A stretch of 64,000 bases of DNA from Streptomyces sp. Act143 (GTDB lineage Bacteria > Actinomycetota > Actinomycetes > Streptomycetales > Streptomycetaceae): contig NZ_QFRX01000001.1 in NCBI RefSeq assembly GCF_003143935.1, forward strand, positions 2,894,975 through 2,958,974, read 5' to 3'. A program made the translations under genes and the position numbers. Numbering within the stretch: position 1 is the first letter of the stretch; every line of letters begins with the position of its first letter. This document shows, piece after piece, positions 34,424 through 41,911 of the stretch. The notes beneath the pieces are model-generated. The model searched no databases, was not told the DNA's origin, and saw only the letters and a program-made list of their open reading frames with translations.

Positions 34424-35010
34424 CAGCGGGTGATGTCCGCGGTCGCCTCGGAGAGGGACTGCGCGAAGGCGAGGGCCTGGCGCACCGTCTCCGGGCCGTC
34501 GCCGGCCTCGCTGACGCGCAGGCTGAGGTCGTCCGCCGTCGAGTTGCCCGTGTAGCCGTGGTCCGCCTCGCAGTTGGGGTCACCGCAGGCGGCGGGCTCC
34601 AGGTCGATGCGGGAGACGGCGCCCCAGCCGATGGTCAGGACGACCTCGCGGGGCAGGGTGCCCGGCTGGTACTGCTCCGGGTTGGCGACCACCCGGCTGA
34701 GCACGACCGACGAGATCCGGCCGAGCTTGACCGACTCGGTGGAGGTGGTGGCGTACGGCGTCGGGGACGTGTTGTCGGCGGCCTGCTCGTCGGTGTGGCT
34801 GACGATGAAGCGGTGCTCGGTGAGGACGAGCACGGTCACGTGCCGCCGGACCTCGTTCTGGTCGAACGTCGTCTCCTGGTGGACCAGGTACGACCGGATG
34901 GGCTCGCCGCCCACGGCGGCCTCCACCGCCTCGGCCACGAGGGCCGGGTAGTAGCCGCTGCGCTCGATTGCCGCGCGCAGCCCCTGGGTCGTCGTACTGG
35001 TCTTGGCCAT
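34423..35010 (-). CDS. DUF5998 protein
   Basis: A conserved actinobacterial protein of 195 residues (DUF5998). It starts MAKTSTTTQGLRAAIERSGY and contains VTVLVLTEHRFIVSHTDEQ (beta-rich) and a pair of closely spaced Cys (ACGDPNCEADHGYTGN) that may bind metal. In many actinobacteria it neighbours the same alkaline-phosphatase-family gene, as here, where they overlap by one base. The function is not known to me. It starts at ATG 35010, and 52 bases separate it from the acetyltransferase gene upstream. Confidence 0.87.
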   Translation of the reverse strand: MAKTSTTTQGLRAAIERSGYYPALVAEAVEAAVGGEPIRSYLVHQETTFDQNEVRRHVTVLVLTEHRFIVSHTDEQAADNTSPTPYATTSTESVKLGRISSVVLSRVVANPEQYQPGTLPREVVLTIGWGAVSRIDLEPAACGDPNCEADHGYTGNSTADDLSLRVSEAGDGPETVRQALAFAQSLSEATADITR

Positions 35011-35062
35011 GACGTCCATCCTACGGGGGTGCACCGACTGCGAGGCACCGCTCCCGCAGGTC

Positions 35063-37879
35063 TCAGTACGCCGGCATCGTCCGTGGGCCCAGGTCGTCGC
35101 GGGCGGGCGGAGGAGCCAGTCGTACCGACGCGCCGAGGACGCTCAGGCCGTGCGGGGCGACGACGACCGGCTCCAGGGTGACCGCGACGACCTCGGGGTG
35201 ATCGTCGACGAGACGGGACACCCGGAGCAGCAGTTCTTCGAGGGCGGCCGTGTCGACCGGTGCCGAGCCGCGCCAGCCGAACAGGAGCGGCGCCGTCCGG
35301 ATGGACCGGACCAGGCTGGCCGCCTCCCGGTCGGTGACCGGGATCAGCCGGTGCGCGGTGTCGCCGAGCAGCTGGGAGGCGGCTCCGGCGAGCCCGAAGG
35401 AGAGCACGGCGCCGGCCGCCGGGTCGATGACGGCCCGTACGACGGTGTCCACACCGCGCGGCGCCATCCGCTGCACGACCGGCCGCAGCTCGTCGGGCGA
35501 GCCGAACAGCTCGGTCAACTCGGCGTACGCGCGGCGCAGTTGGTCCTCGTCGGCGAGGTCGAGGCGCACGCCCCCCAGGTCGGCGCGGTGGCGCAGGTGC
35601 GGGGCGGTGGCCTTGAGGGCGACGGGGTAGCCGAGGGTGCGCGCGGCGGCGGCCGCGTCGTCGGGGGTGGGCGCGGGCAGGGCGCGGTGGACGGGGACGC
35701 CGTACTTGCCGAGGAGGTCGCAGGTCGCGTCGGGGCCGAGCGTGAGGCCCTGCCCGCGCGTGAGGAGGCCGTCGATCAGCTGGGCGGCGCCCTTCTCGTC
35801 GATGGCCGCGTCGATGGACTCGGGCACCTTGCCGGGGTCGGCGGCCTCGCGGCGCCACTGGGCGTACTTCACGGCTTCGCCGAGGGCGCGAACCGCGCGT
35901 TCGGCCGCGGGGTAGGCGGGGATGAGGCGGGAGCCGGCGCCGGAGTCCTCCTCGGGGGCCTTGGCGGCGAGGCGGTCCAGGGCGCGGAAGGGATGGGAGG
36001 CGCTCGGGGTCGCGGCCTGCGGTGCGGTGCTGGTGGCGGCCGACAGGGCCTCCGCGAGGCCGCCCAGTTCGACGTGGACGACGAGGACGGGCTTGCCGGG
36101 CACCCGTCCGGCCGCCGAGCGCAGCGCCTCCGCGAGGGCGGCGTCACCGGCGGCACCCTCCCCCACCGCCGGGATGGCGGTGACGACGACGGCGTCGCAG
36201 GTGTCGTCCGCCAGCGCGCGCGAGAGCGCGGCGTGGAAGTCCCGCGCGGAGGCCGCCGTCGTCAGGTCCAGCGGGGGCAGGGGCCTGAGGCCCTCGGAGA
36301 GGCAGGCGTCGTAGGTGAGCAGTCCGAGCGACTCGGAGTTGCCGAGGATCGCCACGCGCGGGCCGCGCGGCAGGGGCTGGCGGGCGAGCAGCAGGCCCGT
36401 GTCGACCAGCTCGGTGATGGTGTTCACGCGGATCACGCCGGCCTGCCGGAGCAGCGCGGACACGGTCGCGTGCGGCAGCCGGGTGGCCCGTACGGCGTGT
36501 CCCTGCGGGGCGGAACCGGCGCCCTGGACGACGACGAGCGGCTTCGCCGCGGCCGTGCGGCGGGCGAGGCGGGTGAACTTGCGGGGGTTGCCGATGGACT
36601 CCAGGTACATGAGGACGACGTCGGTGTCCGGGTCGTCGTACCAGTACTGGAGGACGTCGTTGCCGGAGACGTCCGCGCGGTTGCCGGAGGAGACGAAGGT
36701 GGACACCCCGGTGACCCCGGTGACGCCGCCGCCGCGGCGGTGCAGGCGGGAGAGCAGGGCGATGCCGATGGCACCGGACTGGGCGAACAGGCCGATGCGG
36801 CCGGGGCGGGGGGTCTCGTTGGCGAGGGAGGCGTTGAGCCGGATCTTCGGGGAGGTGTTGATGACGCCGAAGGCGTTGGGGCCGATGATCCGCATGCCGT
36901 ACGCGCGCGCGTGCCGGACGAGTTCGCGCTGGCGCTCGCGTCCGTCGGGGCCGCTCTCGGCGTATCCGGCGGAGATCACGACGAGTCCCTGCACGCCGTG
37001 TTCGCCGCACTCGGTGACGACCTGGGGGACGTGCTCGGCGGGGACGGCGACGACCGCGAGGTCGACGGGTCCCTCGATGTCGCGCACGGATCGGTACGCG
37101 GGGACGCCGTCGAGGTCCTTGTCGGTGAAGGCCTTGTTCACGGCGTACAGGCGGCCGGTGAAACCGGCGTCCTTGATGTTGTCGAGGATGCTGCGGCCCA
37201 CGCCGCCGGGGGTGCGGCCGACGCCGACGACGGCGACGGAGCCGGGCTTGAGCAGCCGCTCCACGGACCGTCCCTCGGCGCGCTGCTCGCGCGCGTACTG
37301 CACGGCCATCGAGCGGTCGGTGGGTTCGAGGTCGAACTCCAGGCGGACGACGCCGTCCTCGAAGCTGCGCTTCTGGGTGTACCCGGCGTCGGTGAACACC
37401 TTGATCATCTTGTTGTTGGCGGGCAGCACCTCGGCGGCGAAGCGCCGGATGCCGCGCTCGCGGGCGACGGCGCCGATGTGTTCGAGGAGGGCGGAGGCGA
37501 CGCCCCGGCCCTGGTGGGCGTCCTGGACGAGGAAGGCGACCTCTGCCTCGTCGGAGGGTGCGGACGCGGGCATTCCGTCGGCGCCGATGCGGTCGTAGCG
37601 TACGGTGGCGATGAACTCGCCGCCGACCGTGGCGGCGAGACCCACCCGGTCCACAAAGTCGTGGTGCGTGAAGCGGTGGACGTCCTTGGCGGACAGGCGA
37701 GGGTAGGGCGCGAAGAAGCGGTAGTACTTCGACTCGTCCGAGACCTGCTCGTAGAAGCTGACCAGGCGATCGGCGTCATCAACGGTGATGGGGCGGATGC
37801 GCGCGGTGCCGCCGTCGCGCAGCACCACGTCGGCCTCCCAGTGGGCGGGGTACTCGTGCCGGTCCGACGAGGTCTGCAT
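35063..37879 (-). CDS. patA: protein lysine acetyltransferase, GNAT fused to NDP-forming acyl-CoA synthetase (PatA type)
   Basis: A protein of 938 residues. An N-terminal GNAT domain (about 1-190) has the acetyl-CoA loop QGRGVA at 123-128 and an acidic residue pair just before it. A CoA-binding/ligase region (about 205-500) begins LLKPGSVAVVGVGRTPGGVG and includes GPNAFGVIN. An ATP-grasp domain (about 710-935) follows. This GNAT-first order is the reverse of Salmonella Pat and is that of Streptomyces lividans PatA, which acetylates and inactivates acetoacetyl-CoA synthetase. The acyl-CoA synthetase part is regulatory or structural in Pat enzymes. The ATG at 37879 diverges from ptsH across a 199-base region. 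Confidence 0.9.
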   Translation of the reverse strand: MQTSSDRHEYPAHWEADVVLRDGGTARIRPITVDDADRLVSFYEQVSDESKYYRFFAPYPRLSAKDVHRFTHHDFVDRVGLAATVGGEFIATVRYDRIGADGMPASAPSDEAEVAFLVQDAHQGRGVASALLEHIGAVARERGIRRFAAEVLPANNKMIKVFTDAGYTQKRSFEDGVVRLEFDLEPTDRSMAVQYAREQRAEGRSVERLLKPGSVAVVGVGRTPGGVGRSILDNIKDAGFTGRLYAVNKAFTDKDLDGVPAYRSVRDIEGPVDLAVVAVPAEHVPQVVTECGEHGVQGLVVISAGYAESGPDGRERQRELVRHARAYGMRIIGPNAFGVINTSPKIRLNASLANETPRPGRIGLFAQSGAIGIALLSRLHRRGGGVTGVTGVSTFVSSGNRADVSGNDVLQYWYDDPDTDVVLMYLESIGNPRKFTRLARRTAAAKPLVVVQGAGSAPQGHAVRATRLPHATVSALLRQAGVIRVNTITELVDTGLLLARQPLPRGPRVAILGNSESLGLLTYDACLSEGLRPLPPLDLTTAASARDFHAALSRALADDTCDAVVVTAIPAVGEGAAGDAALAEALRSAAGRVPGKPVLVVHVELGGLAEALSAATSTAPQAATPSASHPFRALDRLAAKAPEEDSGAGSRLIPAYPAAERAVRALGEAVKYAQWRREAADPGKVPESIDAAIDEKGAAQLIDGLLTRGQGLTLGPDATCDLLGKYGVPVHRALPAPTPDDAAAAARTLGYPVALKATAPHLRHRADLGGVRLDLADEDQLRRAYAELTELFGSPDELRPVVQRMAPRGVDTVVRAVIDPAAGAVLSFGLAGAASQLLGDTAHRLIPVTDREAASLVRSIRTAPLLFGWRGSAPVDTAALEELLLRVSRLVDDHPEVVAVTLEPVVVAPHGLSVLGASVRLAPPPARDDLGPRTMPAY

Positions 37880-38038
37880 GGGCCCCAGAGTACGGCTCGC
37901 GTACGACAACGGCGCGAGGCAGTCTGTGGAGAGCGCAAGAGGATCGCAACAGGACGGAAGCCGGACCGAGGCCGCGGTCCGACGACTCACCCCGGGCGGG
38001 ACGTACGACCCGCTCCGGAGACACTTCACGTGTGGGAA

Positions 38039-38054
38039 ACTGGTCTAGACAACC
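38039..38054 (+). promoter_or_regulatory. DasR binding site (dre) upstream of ptsH
   Basis: ACTGGTCTAGACAACC matches the DasR consensus ACTGGTCTAGACCACT at 14 of 16 positions and ends 24 bases before the ptsH start. TAGACA inside it could serve as the -10 element. DasR is the GntR-family sensor of glucosamine-6-phosphate that represses PTS genes in Streptomyces, and ptsH is one of its known targets. Confidence 0.85.
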
Positions 38055-38078
38055 CTGAACACCGAAGGGCAGCATCAC

Positions 38079-38360
38079 ATGGCTGAGCGCCGCGTCAACG
38101 TCGGCTGGGCCGAGGGCCTCCACGCCCGCCCCGCTTCCATCTTCGTCCGGGCCGCCACGGCCTCCGGTATCCCCGTGACGATCGCCAAGGCCGACGGCAA
38201 CCCCGTCAACGCGGCCTCCATGCTGGCGGTCCTGGGTCTCGGTGCCCAGGGCGGCGAGGAGATCGTCCTCGCGTCGGACGCCGAGGGCGCGGACGCCGCC
38301 CTCGACCGTCTGGCGAAGCTGGTCTCCGAGGGGCTCGAGGAGCTTCCCGAGACCGTCTGA
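38079..38360 (+). CDS. ptsH: phosphocarrier protein HPr
   Basis: A protein of 93 residues. The phospho-accepting His15 lies in GLHARPAS and the regulatory-serine region is NAASMLAVLGLGA (Ser47). HPr carries phosphate from enzyme I to the sugar-specific IIA proteins of the PTS, here chiefly for N-acetylglucosamine and fructose. Whether Ser47 is phosphorylated is doubtful, since no HPr kinase is known in streptomycetes. It has a dre site in the promoter and two hairpins after the stop, so it is monocistronic. Confidence 0.96.
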   Translation: MAERRVNVGWAEGLHARPASIFVRAATASGIPVTIAKADGNPVNAASMLAVLGLGAQGGEEIVLASDAEGADAALDRLAKLVSEGLEELPETV

Positions 38361-38366
38361 TTTATC

Positions 38367-38428
38367 GGTGCCGGCTGCACCACGGCACCACTGAAGGGCT
38401 CGTCCGGATTTATCGGGCGGGCCCTTTT
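38367..38428 (+). terminator. terminator region of ptsH, two hairpins
   Basis: A first small hairpin (GGTGCCG at 38367-38373 with CGGCACC at 38383-38389) is followed by a 13-bp stem with two G-U pairs (38394-38406 with 38414-38426). That stem has a seven-base loop and a short run of T. The second is a textbook intrinsic terminator. Confidence 0.88.
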
Positions 38429-38497
38429 CATTTCCTGCTCGCGGGCAGCGGAAAATATCCCCCGCGAATTACTTCCTCTTTGTATACGGCCCTCGTG

Positions 38498-39193
38498 TTA
38501 ATGCCGCAGGCTCGGCATGTTTACGGGATGTTGCGAGTTCCTCACACGGTCCGGCCGATCTCCCGCGCCACGGAACCGGAGCCGGTGGGCGGCTGTCGAG
38601 CGCTCGGTGTGCAGCGCGGTGAGCGCCCGCGCGCGTTCCCCGTCCCCGCGCGCCACCGCGTCGACGATCGCGCCGTGCTCGGCCCAGGACTCCACGGGAT
38701 TGGCGGGCGCGTCCACGGCGTACATCCAGGCGATCTTGTGGCGCAGCTGGGTCAGCATCGAGGTGAGCGCGGGGCTGCCGGAGGCCTGGGCGAGCGTCTC
38801 GTGGAACCAGCCGCCCAGGGACCGCAGATCCTCGCTGTTGCCCCGCCTGGCCCGCTCCTGCCCCAGCCTGACCAGGCCGCGCAGGACCTTCAGGTGCGCC
38901 TCGGTGCGGCGCTGGGCGGCCCGGGAGGCGCCGAGCGGCTCCAGGAGCATGCGCATCTCCAGCAGGTCGGCGGCCTCCTGCTCGGTCGGTTCGGCGACGC
39001 ACGCGCCCGCGTGCCGCCGGGTCACCACGAAGCCCTCGGCCTCCAGGGTGCGCAGGGCCTCGCGGACGGGGACGCGGGAGACGCCGTAGCGGCGGGCGAG
39101 CAGTTCCTCGGTGAGCCGGCTGCCGCGCTCGTGGACACCGGAGACGATGTCGTCCCTGATAGCGGTGCATACCGAGTGCGCCGGAATACGCAT
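38498..39193 (-). CDS. GntR-family transcriptional regulator, FCD type
   Basis: A regulator of 231 residues. An N-terminal winged helix (about 5-70) has LTEELLARRYGVSRVPVREAL, the classical GntR recognition region, then EGFVVTRRHAGACVAE. A C-terminal FCD helical bundle (about 85-215) has metal/ligand-type residues (WFHETLAQASGS, HGAIVDAVARGD). FCD regulators respond to small carboxylates. It is convergent with ptsH, but its targets are unknown; autoregulation is likely. The ATG at 39193 has GGAGG seven bases upstream. Confidence 0.88.
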   Translation of the reverse strand: MRIPAHSVCTAIRDDIVSGVHERGSRLTEELLARRYGVSRVPVREALRTLEAEGFVVTRRHAGACVAEPTEQEAADLLEMRMLLEPLGASRAAQRRTEAHLKVLRGLVRLGQERARRGNSEDLRSLGGWFHETLAQASGSPALTSMLTQLRHKIAWMYAVDAPANPVESWAEHGAIVDAVARGDGERARALTALHTERSTAAHRLRFRGAGDRPDRVRNSQHPVNMPSLRH

Positions 39194-39332
39194 GACCGAC
39201 CTCCGCTTTAATCCCCGTGAAACGTCGACGATTGACGTGTGTTCAGTGACTCTATGGCAAGGAACGGGAATTTCCGATGGCGGGCCGGAATCCATGGATA
39301 TTTTTTGGACAGCGGGGTGGTGAAAACGGTGA

Positions 39333-39357
39333 AACCCCGGCTCGGTGAGCCGGGGTT
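39333..39357 (-). terminator. intrinsic terminator of the M23 peptidase gene
   Basis: A perfect 11-bp stem (39333-39343 with 39347-39357) with a short loop. On the minus strand it is followed by a T-rich stretch (TTTCACCGTTTTC). It lies 23 bases after the peptidase stop codon. Confidence 0.82.
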
Positions 39358-39380
39358 CCAGAAGATCTGGCGATCCGTCG

Positions 39381-40145
39381 TCAGACGTTCACGCCGTGCG
39401 AGCGCAGATAGGCGACGGGGTCGATGTCCGAGCCGTAGTCGGGGGTCGTCCGGGCCTCGAAGTGCAGGTGCGGGCCGGTGACGTTGCCGGTCGCGCCGGA
39501 CAGGCCGATCTGCTGGCCCGGGGTGACCGTCTGGCCGACCGAGACACCGATGGACGACAGGTGGCCGTACTGGGTGTACGTGCCGTCGTTCATCTTGATC
39601 ACGATGTTGTTGCCGTACGACCCGCCCCAGCCGGCCTCCACGACGGTGCCGGAGCCGACCGCGTGGACGGAGGTGCCGCTGGCGGCGTGGAAGTCGACGC
39701 CGGTGTGGCTGCCGGAGGACCAGACGGCGCCGCCGGCCTTGTAGCCGGTGGAGATGTACGAGCCGGTGATCGGGGCGACGTAGGTGTTGAGGCGCTTGCG
39801 CTCGGCGGCGGCGCGGGCGGCGCGCTCCTTGGCCTCGCGCTCCTTCTTGGCCTTGGCGGCGGCCTTCTTGCGCGCCAGCTCCTCGGCCTTCTCCTGAGCG
39901 GCCTTCTCGGCGGCCTGCTCCTGGGCCTCCGCCTGGGCGTCGATCTGGGCGGCGACCGAGTCGCCGATGGTGATGACCGGGACGATGCCGGTCTGCTCGA
40001 CCGCGGGCTCCGCGGCGAGGGCCGGGGCGGCCAGGGTGCCGATGACGCCGGTGGTCGCGAGGGCCGCGACACCCGCCGCGCGGGCGGTGCCGCGCTTCAT
40101 CCGGCTCGGGGCGCGATGCTTCCCGGTGGGGCGCGTGAACGCCAT
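39381..40145 (-). CDS. secreted M23 peptidoglycan endopeptidase
   Basis: A protein of 254 residues. It has a long signal region with a hydrophobic core at about 24-43 (cleavage near ALA-AEP), a charged coiled-coil linker (about 60-118, Ala/Glu/Lys/Arg repeats) and a LytM/M23 domain (about 125-250). The zinc ligands of that domain are in SHTGVDFHA (His, Asp) and GPHLHFEAR (His-x-His), with YGHLSSIGVSVGQ between them. It cleaves peptide cross-links in the cell wall. The 5' leader carries a c-di-AMP riboswitch, so its synthesis should fall when c-di-AMP is high. Confidence 0.92.
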   Translation of the reverse strand: MAFTRPTGKHRAPSRMKRGTARAAGVAALATTGVIGTLAAPALAAEPAVEQTGIVPVITIGDSVAAQIDAQAEAQEQAAEKAAQEKAEELARKKAAAKAKKEREAKERAARAAAERKRLNTYVAPITGSYISTGYKAGGAVWSSGSHTGVDFHAASGTSVHAVGSGTVVEAGWGGSYGNNIVIKMNDGTYTQYGHLSSIGVSVGQTVTPGQQIGLSGATGNVTGPHLHFEARTTPDYGSDIDPVAYLRSHGVNV

Positions 40146-40171
40146 GGAGTGGCTGGTCCTTTCCTTCCCTC

Positions 40172-40311
40172 TCGCCTACCGGGTTAGCTGACGGGTTCGG
40201 AGCAGGAAGGTCTCCTACGGACCCCCTCGCTCACGCGCGGGCGTCCGATTCACCCCAGGGACTGCATGGGTCCCCGGCTCCCCTGGCTCGCGCCGTACGG
40301 GGACTCGGCGA
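40172..40311 (-). ncRNA. c-di-AMP riboswitch (ydaO/yuaA class)
   Basis: On the minus strand the leader of the M23 peptidase gene contains the class signature. GGGGACCCA and GGGGTGAATCGGACG lie in the 5' part and AGCTAACCCGGTAGGC near the 3' end. The closing helix pairs TCGCC at 40307-40311 with GGCGA at 40172-40176. The aptamer ends 27 bases before the start codon. These riboswitches turn expression off when c-di-AMP binds, and in Streptomyces they precede wall-hydrolase genes such as rpfA. The window between aptamer and start codon is short, so control may be by occluding the ribosome site or by termination. Confidence 0.93.
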
Positions 40312-40471
40312 TGGCTGTCCGGTGCCGCGGGCGCGGCGCACTGCCTGACGAACAGCCCGGATGACGCTAAGCGGGGCCGCTTTCAATCCTCAAACGGATC
40401 AGGCAGTTTGTAGCGCATCCCACAGGGCAAACAGGCAACCAACCTTCAATTCATGCACTATTCGGACATTA

Positions 40472-40507
40472 AGGGGCCCTAGTGACGCTTCAGTCACCAG
40501 GGCCCCT
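40472..40507 (-). terminator. terminator of the M16 peptidase operon
   Basis: A 15-bp stem with one wobble pair (40472-40486 with 40493-40507) and a six-base loop, 15 bases past the stop of the second M16 gene. Confidence 0.85.
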
Positions 40508-40522
40508 CCACGCGTGCGTGCT

Positions 40523-41911
40523 CTACTCGGCCGACACCAAGGTCACTTCACCGATGCCGAGGGCCTCCACCGGCTCCTTGATGGCCGCCGCGTCGCCGAC
40601 CAGGATCGTCACCAGACGGTCCACCGGGAAGGCGTTGACGGCCGCCGCGGTGGCCTCGACGGTGCCGGTCGCGGCGAGCTGCCGGTACAGAGTCGCCTGG
40701 TAGTCGTCGGGCAGGTGCTGCTCGACCTGGTCGGCCAGCGTGCTCGCCACGGCCGCCGCGGTCTCGTACTTCAGCGGGGCCACGCCGACGAGGTTCTGCA
40801 CGGCGACGTCGCGCTCGGCGTCGGTCAGCCCCTCCGCGGCGAGGGTGCGCAGCACCGTCCACAGGTCGTCCAGGGCGGGCCCGGTGTTGGGGGTGTCGAC
40901 GGAGCCGCTGATGGCGAGCATCGCGGCACCGGTGCCGTCCGGGGCGGAGCGCAGCACCTGGCCGAAGGACCGGACGCCGTAGGTGTAGCCCTTCTCCTCG
41001 CGCAGGACGCGGTCCAGGCGGGAGGTGAGGGTGCCGCCGAGGCAGTACGTGCCGAGCACCTGCGCGGGCCACACGCGGTCGTGCCGGTCGGCGCCGATAC
41101 GGCCGATCAGCAGCTGCGTCTGGACGGCGCCGGGGCGGTCCACGATGACGACCCGGCCGGTGTCGTCCGCGCTGATGGCCGGCACCGGGCGCGGCTCGGC
41201 CGCGGAGCCCGTCCAGGAGCCGAGCGTGTCGCCGAGCAGCGCGTCCAGGTCGACGTCCGTGAGGTCGCCGACGACCACGACGGTGCCGGTGGCGGGACGG
41301 ACGTGCTTCTCGTAGAAGGCGCGTACGGCGGCCGAGTCGATGTTCCGGACGGTCTCCTCGGTGCCCTGGCGGGGCCGCGACATGCGCAGGTCCGCCGGGA
41401 ACAGGGTCCGGGAGAGCTCCTTGGCGGCCCGGCGCGAGGGGTTGGCCAGCTCGTGCGGGATCTCGTCGAGGCGGTTGGTGACGAGGCGCTCCACCTCGTC
41501 GTCCGCGAACGCGGGGGCCCTGAGGGCGTCGGCGAGCAGCCCGAGCGCCTTGGGCAGGCGGGAGACGGGCACTTCGAGGCTCAGGCGGACGCCGGGGTGG
41601 TCGGCGTGCGCGTCGAGGGTGGCGCCGCAGCGCTCCAGCTCGGCGGCGAACTCCTCGGCGGAGTGCTTGTCGGTGCCCTCGGAGAACGCGCGCGCCATGA
41701 TCGTGGCGACGCCGTCCAGGCCCGCCGGTTCGGCGTCCAGGGGGGCGTCGAGGAGGACCTCGACGGCGACGACCTGCTGGCCGGGGCGGTGGCAGCGCAG
41801 CACGGTGAGGCCGTTGTCGAGCGTCCCGCGCGTGGGCGCCGGGAAGGCCCAGGGCCTGGCCTCGCCGGCCTGGGGCTGGGGGTGGAATTCCATCGTGGCG
41901 AGCTCGGTCAC
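40523..41911 (-). CDS. M16-family peptidase, non-catalytic partner subunit
   Basis: A protein of 462 residues with two M16 half-domains (about 30-225 and 235-450). The zinc motif is lost: where HxxEH is expected (after the GLDGVATIMARAF helix) there are no His-Glu-His residues. It keeps the arginine/tyrosine signature REEKGYTYGVRSFGQ of the C-terminal M16 domain, which helps bind substrate. Such proteins pair with an HxxEH-bearing partner, here encoded just upstream with a four-base overlap (GTGA). The pair resembles the mitochondrial processing peptidase heterodimer. Confidence 0.88.
   Translation of the reverse strand: MTELATMEFHPQPQAGEARPWAFPAPTRGTLDNGLTVLRCHRPGQQVVAVEVLLDAPLDAEPAGLDGVATIMARAFSEGTDKHSAEEFAAELERCGATLDAHADHPGVRLSLEVPVSRLPKALGLLADALRAPAFADDEVERLVTNRLDEIPHELANPSRRAAKELSRTLFPADLRMSRPRQGTEETVRNIDSAAVRAFYEKHVRPATGTVVVVGDLTDVDLDALLGDTLGSWTGSAAEPRPVPAISADDTGRVVIVDRPGAVQTQLLIGRIGADRHDRVWPAQVLGTYCLGGTLTSRLDRVLREEKGYTYGVRSFGQVLRSAPDGTGAAMLAISGSVDTPNTGPALDDLWTVLRTLAAEGLTDAERDVAVQNLVGVAPLKYETAAAVASTLADQVEQHLPDDYQATLYRQLAATGTVEATAAAVNAFPVDRLVTILVGDAAAIKEPVEALGIGEVTLVSAE

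Noticed and set aside
35003..38086. A frame of about 1,000 codons opposite the PatA-type gene
   Set aside because: Same artefact of biased codons; no ribosome site, low-complexity Gly/Val/Asp/Arg composition and no homology.
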